Positions 11,424-22,499 are shown, numbered from the stretch's first letter. The stretch is DNA of 64,000 bases from Cutaneotrichosporon cavernicola (GCF_030864355.1 NC_083398.1:868001-932000); one strand, 5' to 3'. Numbers and translations are program-made. The notes: generated by a model not told the origin, from the sequence alone.

Positions 11424-13026
11424 TTACCCCTTGGTGGCACGGGTCGAGCGCTCACGCACACGCTGGCCATAGAAGAAGAAAATGTAGGCGATGGGCCCAA
11501 TGGCACAACCGATGATGGCGAGGAGAAGACCAGCGTACTGGAATCCCATGTTGTGGTAGCACTGCGTGATCCACAGAGGAACCGAGGCGCCAATGCACGA
11601 ACGCATAAAGGTCTTGGCAGCGACGGCCGAGGCGGCAAAGTTGGAGTACGAGTCGACAATGTACGAGTTGGCCGAGATGTAGATGACAAGCATCGAGAAG
11701 CCGAACAGGACACCGGCAATGGCAGGGCCGATCCAGTGCATGCCCTTGTACGAGGTGAATGCGAAGACGAAGAGCGAGATCGGCATGATGATGGCACCAA
11801 CAAGCATGGGATAGAGACGAGCCTCTGGAATAGGGCCGTTCTTGCAGTGACGAGCGTACAGCCTCTCCTGGATGGGCATGATGGCCATGGCGAGGCTGAT
11901 GCCGAGGATAATCGAGACGAACGAGACACCGGTCATACCAATGTTCCAACCACGGATCTCCTCAAAGGCGATGGGGAACGCAAAGAAGAGGGCGTAGAGA
12001 AGCGAGTAGATGAAGGAAAGGTAGAACGACATGAAGAGGATGATCGGCTCGCAGAACATGAGGGTAAAGGGGCGGAGGAGCGACGTCTTGAGCTGCTGGT
12101 TGAAGGGGACAGCGTCGAGGTCGTGCTTGGAGACGTAGACATCGGTGTTGTTCTCCTTGTTGAGCTTGGCGGCCTTGCGGCGGAGGAGGATGGGCTCGTA
12201 GGTCTCGGGCATGACAAAGGTAAAGGCAGCGACGACACCACAGAGGATGAAGAGGACCCAGTAGATCCAACGCCACTGGCCAGTCTTGAGCGAGATCCAG
12301 CCACCGAAGAGGGGACCAAGACAGGGACCCATGAAGAGGGTGGAGGAGAAGATGGCCATGGGGATGCCACGCTCCTCGACAGCCCAGATGTCGGCAATCG
12401 ATCCACCGACGTTGGTCATGGGAGCGGAAGAAGCGATACCAGCGATCATACGACCAGCAAGCATGGTCGCAATGTTCTTGGCAAGGCACGAGGGGAGGGT
12501 GAAGAGGAAGTAGAGGGAGATTGAGATGGAGTAGACGGTCTTGCGGCCAATGAGCTCGGAGACTGTGAAATGTTAGCAAGAGAGAAACACCAATGTCCGC
12601 TCAAGGTGACTCACGAGGCGCAAAGGCAAGAGGGCCGACACCGAAACCGAGAACGAAGAGCGAAATGCTCAAGAAGATGGCCTCCATGGAGACGTGGAGG
12701 GTTTCTGCCTGCGACTTGAGGTCACCAGTAGGCATGGCAGACCCAAGGGCGACAGTAAGACAGAGGAGGGCACAAGAGAGGGTGCAGAACCACTTTCGAC
12801 CGTAGCCCCAGTTGCGTGGGTTCTCCTTGCTTCCGTGCTCAAAGTCGACAATGATGCGACCCTTGGCTTTTTGGGTTATGGGCTGCTCGTGGAGAGTGTT
12901 CTGGTCGGAATCGTTGTTGCCAGTGACGGCCCCGTCGCGCTCGACCTCCTCGTCGCGGAGAGTCAACTCCTGTTGCTTGTTGAAGATGGGCGGGCGGGCC
13001 AGTTCGGCCTCGATGGGTTCGATCAT
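11424..13026 (-). CDS. Major facilitator superfamily transporter, DHA1 drug/polyamine exporter type
   Basis: Twelve-helix proton-coupled exporter of the DHA1 family, probably in the plasma membrane. Seen: a polar N-terminus with the block KENPRNWGYGRKW just before the first helix, as in Tpo/Flr-type carriers; the motif SELIGRKTVY at the loop between helices 2 and 3, formed across the intron; the helix-5 region GPCLGPLFGGWISLKTGQWRW; the PETYEPILLRRKAAKL motif after helix 6; and a short cytosolic C-terminus. Two exons, one intron of about 50 nt near 12550–12612. The start is the ATG at 13026. It is divergent from the DUF952 gene across 1 kb. Substrate cannot be told from sequence; polyamines, azoles or other xenobiotics are all possible for this clade. 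Confidence 0.88.
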
Positions 13027-14051
13027 GGTGAGTTGGGCTTAGGGTGAGGTTTGTATAAAATCAAGTGTTGCCTTTGGCTGTTGTTATATTGTTATGGGAC
13101 TGTAGTGTGCGGACACTGGAGAGAGGGAGGTAGTTGAGTAGAATGAGGATCAGAGAGGTGGATCAAGTCAGTGATATTATACTGCGCGTTGCCATCAGGT
13201 TTTGCACCATCGACTGGCGTTGTGGGCAAGCTAACGGCGGTCAAACATGACAAGGCCATGGGTTTACACGGTGACGGGCGTTGGAGTGGATACAAACTGT
13301 CCGTCAATCTCCGCGCAAAGGTTGCTCACCTGCTCACCAGGCCATAAGTTGAGTGGCCATGTATAGAAGGCCCCTAGTCACGTGGTGACTATGTTGGCCC
13401 TGACAAGAGATACCGCGGCCGAGCTCGGACGTATATTTTGGGCCCAAATCAATAGTAAAGATGATGACGTTTAGAACATTTTAGACCAATAATAACCAAT
13501 CATTAGATACAATACATTGATTCTGAAGCTGATGTGAGGTACGTCACGGTCCGCGCACGGCTTCGGGGCGGTAATCGACCTTTTGGCCTTTGGGGCCACC
13601 AATGTTGCCGCCCAAGGGGAGTCAGAACAGCCGATCAACACCGCCCGTCTCCGTCTCCGTCCCCGTTCGCGTGCCCAAGTGGCCTGGGCCTATTGCATCA
13701 TCACCTCTCGGATGCGGAACCTCCATTCTACTGTTGACTGGCTGCGGAAACAGCTCGCCCAGCCCACGTGCCAATTGACTGGCCTGGCGGGAAATCTTCA
13801 GAGCAACGTGCGATGGAGCTCGAGCTGATGCCGAACTGCCAAAGTGCTCGTCCGTTCAAAGTGGTAACCACGTGGCTATTGGGTGGCAAATGAATAAGAG
13901 GTCATGTATCATTCCAATAAGAGATCGACGGTCAAGCCACGCACAAGCCACGTTACAAATACCGCCACGAGGTTGGCAGACGATGACGATTCAACTCAAA
14001 CACCTCCTGCCCATAACTCTTCTTCCTCTCAACCATCCAACCCACTAATAC
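13027..14051. other. Divergent intergenic region between the MFS exporter and the DUF952 gene
   Basis: About 1 kb with no supported gene. It must hold promoters for both flanking genes. There is a run of 'cgtctccgtctccgtccccgt' near 13650 and a (CCAC)-type tract before the DUF952 start. Three weak overlapping frames near 13530–13830 look compositional. No clear TATA box. Confidence 0.5.
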
Positions 14052-15142
14052 ATGCTCAGAACCTTCCGCCGACTAAGCACAATGGCACAAAACCCCCAAT
14101 ACGTCTACAAGATCATCCCCTCGGCTTCAGTCGACAGCCGGTGAGTGTCGTGCTTGGTCCCTGTGCTTGTGCGTGATTGATCTGTGCTGGTGGAATCTGA
14201 GTGAGCGGCATGAGACCGCGTCATCTCAGGGACCGGTTCACAGTCCACTGGCCTCATGCAAGCCTGGTCCTGGTCCTCCGCTTCTTGCGCCCACGGAGCC
14301 ACGGAAGGGGTTCTGCACACTCACATACCCCATTCCGAAGGCACGGCTCGGACACGACTGCAGCTTAACCACGCCGCCTTTCGGTTCAAGGCAATTGGCC
14401 GACTCGGCGATCGCTCGGGAACCGAGCAGATAGCCGAGGACACGGTCACAGTTCCGATGCGCGTCGAGTTGGGCGCGCAAAGCTGCAATCGAGCGAGCGC
14501 TGATGGCAGCTTCTACTTCAACCAGCCGCTTGCAGCATCGGACACGATCATGATGACCGAGCTCGACCTCAAGGACGGGTTCGTTCACATGTCCACGGTT
14601 CAGCAGGTTCCCGGTGTACTGAAGCGCTTCTTTGACAACGTCCCGTCCGTCGCCATCCTCCGCATGGACTATGGGCGTCTTTCGGCCTTTAAGCGCGTCA
14701 CTTGGGACCAGACCTCGAGTGGCGAGAGTGAGTCGACTGTTTCCTTCAGATTCGAGTCAAGTGTTGTGAGGTGGTGCGCGAACGTGCGACACAACGGGAG
14801 ATGTACCCCAGAGCACGAGGCGTAGGAACGCTCCGCTTGCGGTCTGACATTCCGTGTCGTGGTTCTCGGGTGTGTCCTTCTCCTCTTGCATACCACAGCC
14901 TACGCGATCCGCATCGGAGCCCGGTGGGGAGTCGCAACTTGGCTCGCTTCAAGCGGGGTTAATATGACATGCGTCATCACATCCCGCGTTTTGATGACTG
15001 GCACTTGGTTCAGGCTAATCGGCCAGGTTACCCCCACCTTCACGCCCAGATTGAGGGCGAGAATGTCGACAGCTTCAAGGAGATTGAGCGCAATCAGAGC
15101 TGGGACGACTCTCTGCAGGCGCTTTCCAACTGGCTTGTTTGA
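14052..15142 (+). CDS. DUF952 family protein with two long introns
   Basis: DUF952 is a small fold common in bacteria and of uncertain function. Seen: YVYKIIPSASVDSR, then after an intron FYFNQPLAASD, DLKDGFVHMSTVQQVPGVLKRFF (the family's DGFIHLST-like signature), WDQTSSGE and a final exon SYPHLHAQIEGENVDSF ending SNWLV. Exons 14052–14140, 14510–14727 and 15027–15142 join in phase (89, 218 and 116 nt), giving 140 aa, a normal DUF952 size. The start may be ATG 14052, adding MLRTFRRLST, a short basic stretch that could target mitochondria, or ATG 14082. The introns of about 369 and 299 nt are several times longer than usual here. The protein call is good; the introns need transcript support. 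Confidence 0.75.
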
Positions 15143-15465
15143 TTCGGATTGATGGCGTTTCATGATGACTAGGGAAAAGATACACGTACAAGTTAGGAAG
15201 AGTAGAAATGAACCACTCCTGGTTGGCTAGATCCCGGATAAATGCTCCGGTTTGGCCGGAAGTTCCGGTCCTCTTGGGAGTGGAGGTGGGGAGACTCCAC
15301 TTTGTGTTCGAGTCACGAGCGACTGACGCGGTCCATTGTTAATCGTCTATATCTTGTTGTTGTCTTGGCTACCCGCATCTAGCCCCCCACTCATCGCTTC
15401 AGCGTAACAACATTTCACCTCCTCGTTACCACACCGTTTCACCGTAGCCGCTACACCACACCGCC
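15143..15465. other. Short intergenic region before the PaiB-like gene
   Basis: 323 bp, no gene seen. A tRNA-like T-arm occurs near 15292–15308 but no matching acceptor stem was found. The last 60 bases are a C/A-rich leader (…ccgctacaccacaccgcc) immediately before the PaiB-like start. Confidence 0.5.
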
Positions 15466-16191
15466 ATGCACATCCGCGCCGACCACGCCGAGCTTGATGT
15501 CGGAGTCCTTCAGGACTTTATCAAGAATTTCCCTCTCGGCCAGTTGACGACCGCGATCAAGACCCAGCATGGCCCGACGATCCAGACGTCGCACATGCCG
15601 TTCGTTCTGGACCCCGGGACAGACGGCTCGCCCGGCGTCTTGCGGGGACACATGGCGCGCGCCAACCCGCAGTCCAAGGCGCTTCGTGAGGCCGCGGCTG
15701 CGTCGCCAAAATTTACGCTCGACGACGAAGTGCTCATTCTCTTCAACGCGCCAGTGAACGCCTATGTCACGCCCAACTTTTACGTGGCCACAAAGCCCGA
15801 CTCTGGCAAGGTTGTGCCGACTTGGAACTATGCCGCTGTGCAAGTGTACGGCCGCATCACGGTGCTGGCCGAGAACGACGATGCGGCGGGTACATTCTTG
15901 GCCAAGCAGCTCGACGACCTCACAGACCTGTTGGAGGGCCGGGCGCCGCACGAGAAGAAGTGGAAGGTGTCGGACGCACCAGAGCGGTACACGGACCTGC
16001 TCAAGAAAGCAATTATCGGGATCCAGATCAAGATTGACCGTATCGAGGGCCGCTTCAAGCTCTCGCAGGAGATGGTCGATGGAGACTGGAGCGGCGTGGT
16101 CCAAGGATTTGCGGCTCTCGGTACAACTGAGGGTCTGAAGATGTCCAAGATGGTCGAGGAGCGCGGCAAGTCGCGTAACCTCAAGGTCTAG
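15466..16191 (+). CDS. PaiB-type FMN-binding protein
   Basis: Member of the PaiB family (FMN-binding split barrel), named for a Bacillus protein acting with PaiA in polyamine and sporulation control. Fungal members are probably flavin-binding or redox proteins rather than proven regulators. Seen: 241 aa in one exon; an N-terminal HAELDVGVLQDFIKNFPLG; HMPFVLDP; LRGHMARANPQSKAL (the family's GHxARANP motif); DEVLILFNAPVNAYVTPNFY; and VVPTWNYAAVQVYGRI, the strongest family signature (VPTWNY). Start in good context (ccgccATGc). It is intronless, unlike most genes here, and sits beside two other genes of bacterial-like families. An old transfer from bacteria is possible but not shown, since PaiB-like genes are widespread in fungi. 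Confidence 0.88.
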   Translation: MHIRADHAELDVGVLQDFIKNFPLGQLTTAIKTQHGPTIQTSHMPFVLDPGTDGSPGVLRGHMARANPQSKALREAAAASPKFTLDDEVLILFNAPVNAYVTPNFYVATKPDSGKVVPTWNYAAVQVYGRITVLAENDDAAGTFLAKQLDDLTDLLEGRAPHEKKWKVSDAPERYTDLLKKAIIGIQIKIDRIEGRFKLSQEMVDGDWSGVVQGFAALGTTEGLKMSKMVEERGKSRNLKV

Positions 16192-16704
16192 ATAGTGGGG
16201 CCATAGTGGGGCCTGCAATAGTGGGGCCCCTTGACCCCTCAATATGTTCATAGTTGTCCGCCACGCAGAGTGGAGCAATATAGACATTGTGCATGCAATG
16301 TGTTTGATGCTGTTCGAGCCTTGAGATGGTCCGAGCCAAGTGGGCGGTGGGCGGTGGGCGGTGAACACGGCGGTGGACATGGTTTGATCCCGGTCGTCGT
16401 GCAAGATGACAAGTCCGCCTAAGCCGATAACGACGTCAGCCTCGGCGGCCAAGACCGAGTGTGGCGATGTGGATTACCGTTGTCACGGCAATCTCGCCAA
16501 ATCAGGCCAACAACTGGCGCCACCATCCGTTTCGGCACATCGAGCTCGTGCGCGATAACTGCAGTACTGTACTGTACAGTGATGGAGGCGCTCGTTCCCA
16601 TGCCATGTCGTGCGGCGGACACAAAGGCCGGCCTTTGCCAGCCAGTCTTGAGCTCTTGGTCTTGATCAAGAATCGCCGTCTGTTTTGGCTTGTCCACCTT
16701 TGCG
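16192..16704. other. Intergenic region with short direct repeats
   Basis: Contains three close copies of 'atagtggggcc' at about 16192–16230, just after the PaiB-like stop, and a 'gtgggcggtgggcggtgggcggtg' tract near 16340. These lie in the probable 3' UTR and downstream promoter. No gene seen. Confidence 0.55.
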
Positions 16705-17518
16705 ATGCCGTTCATCCTCTCACACGATCCCGCCAGGCGGCCTCGCCTGCTCGTCATCAACCCGAACGCGACAGAGGTGAGCTTTGATGATGACACGAGT
16801 TGACGCCAGGCATTTACAGAGAGTATCCGGAACACGTTGAATGCCGACGTCGAGCTCGACTTTTACACTGCGCCGGCCGCCCATGCGCCTCCTTGTATCG
16901 AGGGAGTCACGGACATGATCCTGTCGGCCGCAGCGTGTCTCGTCGAATTACGCGCACACGTCGATAAGTGGGATGGCGTGCGTTCTCCTCCCTCCTCCCA
17001 GTCCAGTTCCAAGCTGATGGCAGTTTGTGGTCGCGTGCTTCTCTGGCCACCCTCTAGTGCAGGCGCTTCGCGAGTTGAGCACCGCTCCCGTCGTGTCCAT
17101 TCTCGAGGCATCGCTTCTTATGGGGAGCAGTCTCGGTTCGCGCGTTGGTATCCTCACCACCTCGCCGCGGTGGGAACCTCTACTCGAGCGCGACATTGCC
17201 GCAATGGGCTTGAGCAAGAAGAATTCCGCAGGTATCGTGTCCTCTGGCTTGGCGGTGCTCGATCTCGAAGAACTGCCACGCAGTTCAGTCATCAAGGTCC
17301 TCTGTACGGCAGCCGCCGACGTGCTCCAGGACCGCCGGGGCGCCGACGTAATCATCCTAGGATGCGCTGGCATGGTTGGTCTCGAGGCTGCAATAGCCGA
17401 TTCGTGCCAGCTAGGCTTGGTGGTGCTCGACCCCGTGCGGTGTGGACTCGAGTTGTGCCTCAGTCTCATGCGCATGGGTGCCAAGACTAGCAAGGTTGGC
17501 ATCTATGCGCCGGCTTGA
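16705..17518 (+). CDS. DCG1: Asp/Glu/hydantoin racemase family protein (Dcg1-like)
   Basis: Cofactor-independent racemase fold using two cysteines as acid and base. Yeast DCG1 is linked to allantoin/nitrogen metabolism but its substrate is unproven. Seen: RLLVINPNATE at the N-terminus; the first catalytic Cys in FVVACFSGHPLVQALREL (usual form ACFxDPG, here GHP); GSRVGILTTSPRW; and the second Cys in IILGCAGM. Three exons (16705–16776, 16810–16977, 17024–17518), all joins in phase 0, give about 244 aa, the family size. The second intron has GCTGAT before its acceptor. The start is the first ATG that keeps the INPNATE strand. Tail-to-tail with the nuclease gene, 214 bp apart. Function in hydantoin or allantoin breakdown is inferred from family only. 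Confidence 0.82.
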
Positions 17519-17732
17519 CCTGGCTGCAATAAGCGGCGATAAGCGGGGATGGTCTGGATTACAGTAGTTGGGCTTTGGTTCTTGTGTCGTTTCTGTTTGC
17601 TTTTGGCTCATGAGGTATCTCGTCATGCATTGTGATTGTTCATGTTACTGACGTATGCTTGCTCGTCAATGAACTACTGCTTGCTCGTCAATGAACTACT
17701 GTATGGTTGTTCTATTCGCTCTACTGGGCCTC

Positions 17733-19232
17733 TCACGGAGTCCACGAAATTTCACAGGCGACAGGCAAGTGGTCGCTCGCCGAGATACCCTTACGGGGCA
17801 GTCCCTCACCCAGGTCAGCTACCTTGGGCGGCTCGAGGACTTGGGTGAACTCAACACCCTTTCTCGGCAGCACGAAGAGGTAGTCTACTGTTAGCTTCAG
17901 TTACTGAACAAACACTCACCAAGTGTGAGCTTGAACAGCGGCGTAAAGCAAGTGTAGGCTGGCTCATTCCCGCCGGCGCCAGTCGAGTTCTTGAATCCTC
18001 CACGCGCAGCGTATGTTTCGCTACCCCATTCCGTAACACCATAAGCGCTACGCGCCGGAGTCGGCAACACCTCTGCAGCCATGGCGAGCAGCTCATCGAG
18101 TGTGGCGATGCCGTCCCCCGGAATCGGTCGGCGTGTGCCGGCAATCGACCGCTCGTCCGTATCGGGCAACTCGTCCTCGTCGTCCTTCTCCTTGACTGCA
18201 GGCGTGGCTGTCCCGCTCGCCGATTCCGAGGGCGGCTCGCTTCCGGGCTCTACCCCGATCTTGGCTACATTCGTATGGACCAGCCGAGACAAGTTGAGCG
18301 ATTCGACAATCTCGGGATGGAGCGGGACACTGGGCGCTGCGAGGATCTGGTACGCTGTCTCAGCCGGCTGGGAGTTGAGGTCTGGTCTTAGTCGAATCGT
18401 CCTCTCAAGCAACACTCACCTCCTGCCAACATTGCAGGCCACCCCTCGATCCCCTCCTTGGTCTGTAATTTGCGGATAGCGCGGAGGAGCACAATGATCT
18501 GCCGTGTCCGCTCATATTCAAACTTGGGGTGCCAGAAGCTGATGTCAACTAACCAACCCTTGTAAAAGTAGTTGAACGCACAGATGTGTAGTAGCAACGA
18601 CAATGCCCTTTCCGGGCGTGCTCGTGTCCTCGAGCGCGACGATCAGGCACATGTTCTTTGTCGCTCGGCTGCCGCCGCGCGCCTCAGCCCCCTCACCAGG
18701 ATTGAGGTGTTCCAAGTCGAGTTGAACAGCGCGAGACGCACGCACGCGCCACCGAGCAGTGCGGTACAGCACCACCAACCCGTGGAGCTTTCCCGGCCCA
18801 CGGGCCTCGATCGCCTCGTGCCCCGGCACGGCGGCGCGCATGTCCGGCAGCCTATCGCATTCCTGGAGACAAATGACGTCCGTTTCAGCGTAGCGCTCCA
18901 TCTCGGCTTGGAGCATCGCCTTGCGGTCGCTCCATCGCAGACAGTCTGAGCCCGGGAAGAGGTCGCGGCGGACGAGTGTCTGTGCCAACATCTGCGATCA
19001 GCTGGATAGATAGGTCGCTCACGTTCCAAGTCACCACGCGAGCCGTGTGCGTGCCGTGCTGTGGCTTTGGGCCGACAGTCATCCAGCGCCGGTCGATGAT
19101 GCGCCGGCTTGCGGCCTCATCAGGCGTCAGCTGGCGAGGATTGTCCATTGCCGCCTTGCGGGCGAGCTTGGCAGCCTTGCGCTCTGCTTGCTTGGCGATC
19201 TGGGCGGGAGTCAGGTGAGGGGGGGGCGGCAT
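17733..19232 (-). CDS. NGL2: CCR4/NGL-type endonuclease/exonuclease/phosphatase family RNase
   Basis: Mg-dependent nuclease fold of the CCR4–Nocturnin–Ngl–Angel group, acting on RNA 3' ends. Seen in order: Ala/Lys-rich basic N-terminus; RVVTWNMLAQTLVRRDLFPG (fold motif 1, formed across an intron); ICLQECDRLPDM (catalytic Glu); VVATTHLFWHPKFEYERTRQ (formed across an intron); GDLNSQP (Asp/Asn motif, formed across an intron); then VDYLFVLP and SASDHLPVACEI with the catalytic Asp-His. Five exons, four short introns, each checked by rebuilding a known motif. The start is ATG 19232; the frame stays open upstream but without an ATG. A Ser/Glu-rich insert follows GDLNSQP. Motif LAQTLVRR fits Ngl2 (5.8S rRNA maturation in yeast) better than Ccr4, which has leucine-rich repeats that are absent here. 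Confidence 0.82.
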
Positions 19233-19616
19233 GGTCGAGCTAGAATATGCGTGTCTAAGTCTTGTGATGCTGGGCGCGTGTTGTAATGTGGACCTCAAGT
19301 TCAAGTTGGTAGGATCATGTTATGTGTTCATGGCTTCGGTTCCGGCCGTAAAGTGGAGGTCATTTCGTTTTGAGTAGTGCCTAATTTCCTGCCATGATTG
19401 GGATGGGATGACAGCGCCCCCGGGTCCTCCTCGTCGACTCGAGTATCGACTAAATGGTCTCAGTGTCACAAGTCGACAACGCCCAAGCGTCTGGTGGCGA
19501 GATGACCGACTCGATCGTCGAGTAGATTAGACGAGTGCATTCATAAGATGGGATATCATTACATGTTCTTGGCTGCTTTTCTTCTTCTGACCAAACTCTC
19601 TTTCCTTACTACTCGC
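19233..19616. other. Intergenic region
   Basis: 384 bp between the upstream side of the nuclease gene and the 3' end of the VKAAEP-repeat gene. It holds the nuclease promoter. No gene, repeat or RNA structure recognised. Confidence 0.5.
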
Positions 19617-21808
19617 CTAATCCGCATCATCGGCGACCTTCTCGCGCACCGTGTACACATCGCCATCACTCGAACAACGCCACCACGCACCGTCTAACAC
19701 AACCATGTCAACGTCGGGGTTGAGCAAGAGTGCTGTTGTGAACGGGCCGACTGACCAACACGTCGACTCGTGAGATCTGTCTCAGCACAAGCGCGGTAAG
19801 TGACTCACGAGTGCCAGAGGGAGAGCAGCTCGCCAGCCCACGAGCGGTGTGACTCGTGGCTGAGCATGATCTCGCGGGACTGGATATGCATCCCGTCCCC
19901 AGCTGCTTCGAGCGGGGCGAGAAGCGTAAAGTGCCAATCGCCCGATTCGTTCACGCCCAGGTAGCGAACGGGCTGGTTTGATGGGCGGCGGCGCGGTGCT
20001 GTCTTAGGACTCTGAGACTGAGGCTCTGCAGCACCACGTGCTGCAGATGATGCTGCAGGTGGTGCTACCGGTGGTGAAGCAGGTTGTACTGGGAGGGGCT
20101 TGTCTTGGCTCTTTGAGGCACAGGCCCCCTCGGCCATCACCTCGGCATGCTTCCTCAACACGGGCTCGGACCACTTGGCAGTCTTCAGAATCTGTGTCTC
20201 GGCCCTCTCACTCCCAAACCGTGGTTGGCGCGGCTCGGCAGCCTTGACGGCGCGGAGGAACTTGGACGCGGCGCCACCCATATCGATATCTTGGACGAGA
20301 TACGGCTCGGCAGCCTTGATCGCGCGAAGGATCTCATACTCGGCTGGACCGATGTGCTTAGAGTGCTGCAGATGTGGCTCAGCCTCCTTGACGGTGAGTA
20401 CAATTTTCCACACGGCCGCCGCCGCGTCCATCCGCCGCGACGCGAATGGCTCTGCGGCCTTGACGGCGAGCAGTAGCTTGGCCGCAGCGCTTCCAGGGCC
20501 CTCGGACGAGAGGTATGGCTCGGCGGCTTTGACGGCCTTGATCATCATCCACTCGGCGGACGCAGCACCAAGACGTTCCGTAAGCTGTGGCTCCGCGGCC
20601 TTGACCTCGGCGATCATGGCGTTGATGGCGGCACGAATGTCGTCGGAACCCAGTTCATCGGACGACTCGGACGCTTTCGCAACTTCTGACAACTGCGCGA
20701 TGGAGCCCTCAACGTTGATGTCCATAACGGTCAAAGGTTCGGGCTGTGGCTCAGACTCAAGCTTGGGTTGCAGAGTTGCTTCCGCGGCCACGTCCTTCGC
20801 TGGACTGGTAGCTGTGACGTCGGTGGCATTACGCCGGCCTTCGAGCTCCTCCAAGCGTTGCAGCTATTGTGAACACAGTACCACGGGGGACTTACAACTT
20901 GCTTCATGTCGGCCTTGACACTGTCGCGCAGCGCCCCTGTCATGCTTTTCTGGCTCTGTCGCAGTTTCTCATTGGCGGCATCGAGCGTGCGCGCACTCTC
21001 AACGAGCCGGTCTTGAACCTCCTGGCGAAGAATCAGAAGCTCATTGCGCTGCGTCTCGCGCACAGAATCAAGCGTAGCCAGGATCTTGCGCTGCATCCCA
21101 GCCCCTGCCGCGACTTTATAGTCGAGCTCGCCGATCTGTGTGGCGAGTGGCAAGATGCCCTCGCCAACCTGCGCAATAAGGGGTGCGAGATCCTGGTTGG
21201 GCGCACCGGCTTCCTTGTCCTTTGCTGCGTCCTTGGCAGCGGCGGCACGCTGGGCTAGTACCAGCTGGCTCTGGTTCTTCTGCAAATCGCGCAACAGCTC
21301 TTCGAGACGAGCGAGATGCACGTCAGAACCTGAACCCGGGCGAGCGATCTGCGGCACACGCCCCACACCACGCTTAAAGCCATAGTTGGCTGCTGCCGCC
21401 CCAGCGAGACACGACCCTGTCAACATGGCTCCCATGAGGAACGCGGTCGAGTAGGGGTGAGCGGCTGCGAGGCCCACAAATCCGCCGGGTACGGCTGGAG
21501 CAACGGGCGCCGGCGACGCTGGTCGGAGAGGCGGTGTGGATGAGGGCGGAGGAGAAGGGAGAGGCTCAGTGGCGAATGACCGGACTGCCCGTGATGCCCC
21601 CGCGGGTGGGGAAGGTACATCAGCTGTCGCTGTCAGCGGGTGGACGCCTCTACTTCTGACATTGCATACCTTGGTGTGCGCAGGCGACGCCTGAGAATGG
21701 GGATGACGCCAGGGCTGCAATGGCGTTGCCTGCGCCAGCTGCTGCCTGCCACACCTCGTCGAACGGTGGCCACCACCTGTCATTGTTTGGATCGGTGCTG
21801 CCAGTCAT
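19617..21808 (-). CDS. Unrecognised membrane/coiled-coil protein with seven 'VKAAEP' repeats
   Basis: I do not recognise this family. Exon 1 is 21670–21808 (MTGSTDPNNDRWWPPFDEVW…), joined across a 40-nt intron with a CTGAC branch. Later introns are at about 20864–20895 (phase 0) and 19777–19808. About 680 aa. Seen: a Pro-rich segment; one hydrophobic segment near residue 120 (AFLMGAMLTGSCLAGAAAA), likely transmembrane; two Leu/Gln/Arg-rich coiled-coil stretches; then seven tandem units of 22–25 aa each centred on [IV]KxAEP (for example AEVKAAEPQL, KAVKAAEPYL, LAVKAAEPFA, LTVKEAEPHL, RAIKAAEPYL, RAVKAAEPRQ, KTAKWSEPVL). A conserved-looking C-terminal domain follows (VRYLGVNESGDWHFTLLAPL … DMVVLDGAWWRCSSDGDVYTVREKV). 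One TM plus coiled coil suggests an organelle-membrane protein; no function is proposed. Confidence 0.65.
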
Positions 21809-22499
21809 GGATGAGTGGAATGTCGATAAAAGGCAGATGACTGACTAGTGATTTGAATGTGTGAGTCTACTGTACAGAGAGAAGGTGAGTTTGGTGACTG
21901 CGTGGCTTTCAACTGTTGAGAGAGGTAAGAGGGAGACTCAAGACGGCATGATGGCCCAGTGAGGTACAGTGAGCTAGTTGAATCGGTCACATGCTCAAGT
22001 GACCAAGTGACCCAACTTTCTGTAATGACGTTCCATTCCTTGCCTCCCTAACTCGACCAGACCAGCCAACCAACCACCGCCCAACAGCCTCATCACTTGA
22101 CAAAATGATTCATAAACGTCTATATAAAAAGGGGTAACTCTGGTTACGAAAACCAGGCCAGGCGTCCGCCAGCTGCACGGCGTGCAGGGTTTTGAAATGT
22201 AGTGATGGACAGACCCGGGGGGATGTGAAGAGCGAAGAGGGAAACGAAGAAAATAAAATACTACGAAAACGAAAAATGCGCCAACTGTGCCAGACGACAA
22301 ACAGCACGCGCAAACTTGGGGAGCTCACGAGCGCGCACGCTCGGTCTTTGCTCGAAGACGGCCATCGAGGCGCGCCTCCATCCTTTGGACAACCCTTCGT
22401 GATCCGTCAAACATGTCAACTGGCACACCAAGAAGACATAACGAAAAACTTGTTGAGCAGGTGCCGTTGCCGATCACCGTGCTCCCTTGGCCGAGTCCA
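21809..22499. other. Intergenic region between two minus-strand genes
   Basis: 691 bp containing the promoter of the VKAAEP-repeat gene and the 3' region of the bZIP gene. A strong TATA-like string (tctatataaaaagg, about 22117–22130) reads on the plus strand, where no gene follows for 5 kb. It could serve an antisense transcript or be chance. No gene seen. Confidence 0.45.

Noticed and set aside
11376..12524. 382-codon plus-strand frame over the MFS gene
   Set aside because: It is Glu/Gly/Asp-rich shadow sequence opposite a conserved membrane transporter; no motif and no independent start context.
15280..15330. tRNA-like T-arm (TTGTG-TTCGAGT-CACGA)
   Set aside because: No complementary 5' acceptor stem or D-arm was found within 60–120 nt upstream, so the arm is taken as chance.
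19233..19304. N-terminal extension of the NGL-type nuclease resembling a mitochondrial presequence
   Set aside because: The in-frame extension (NLRSTLQHAPSITRLRHAYSS) has no ATG; the triplet at its start is TTG. The first real ATG is at 19232, so the presequence is probably not made.
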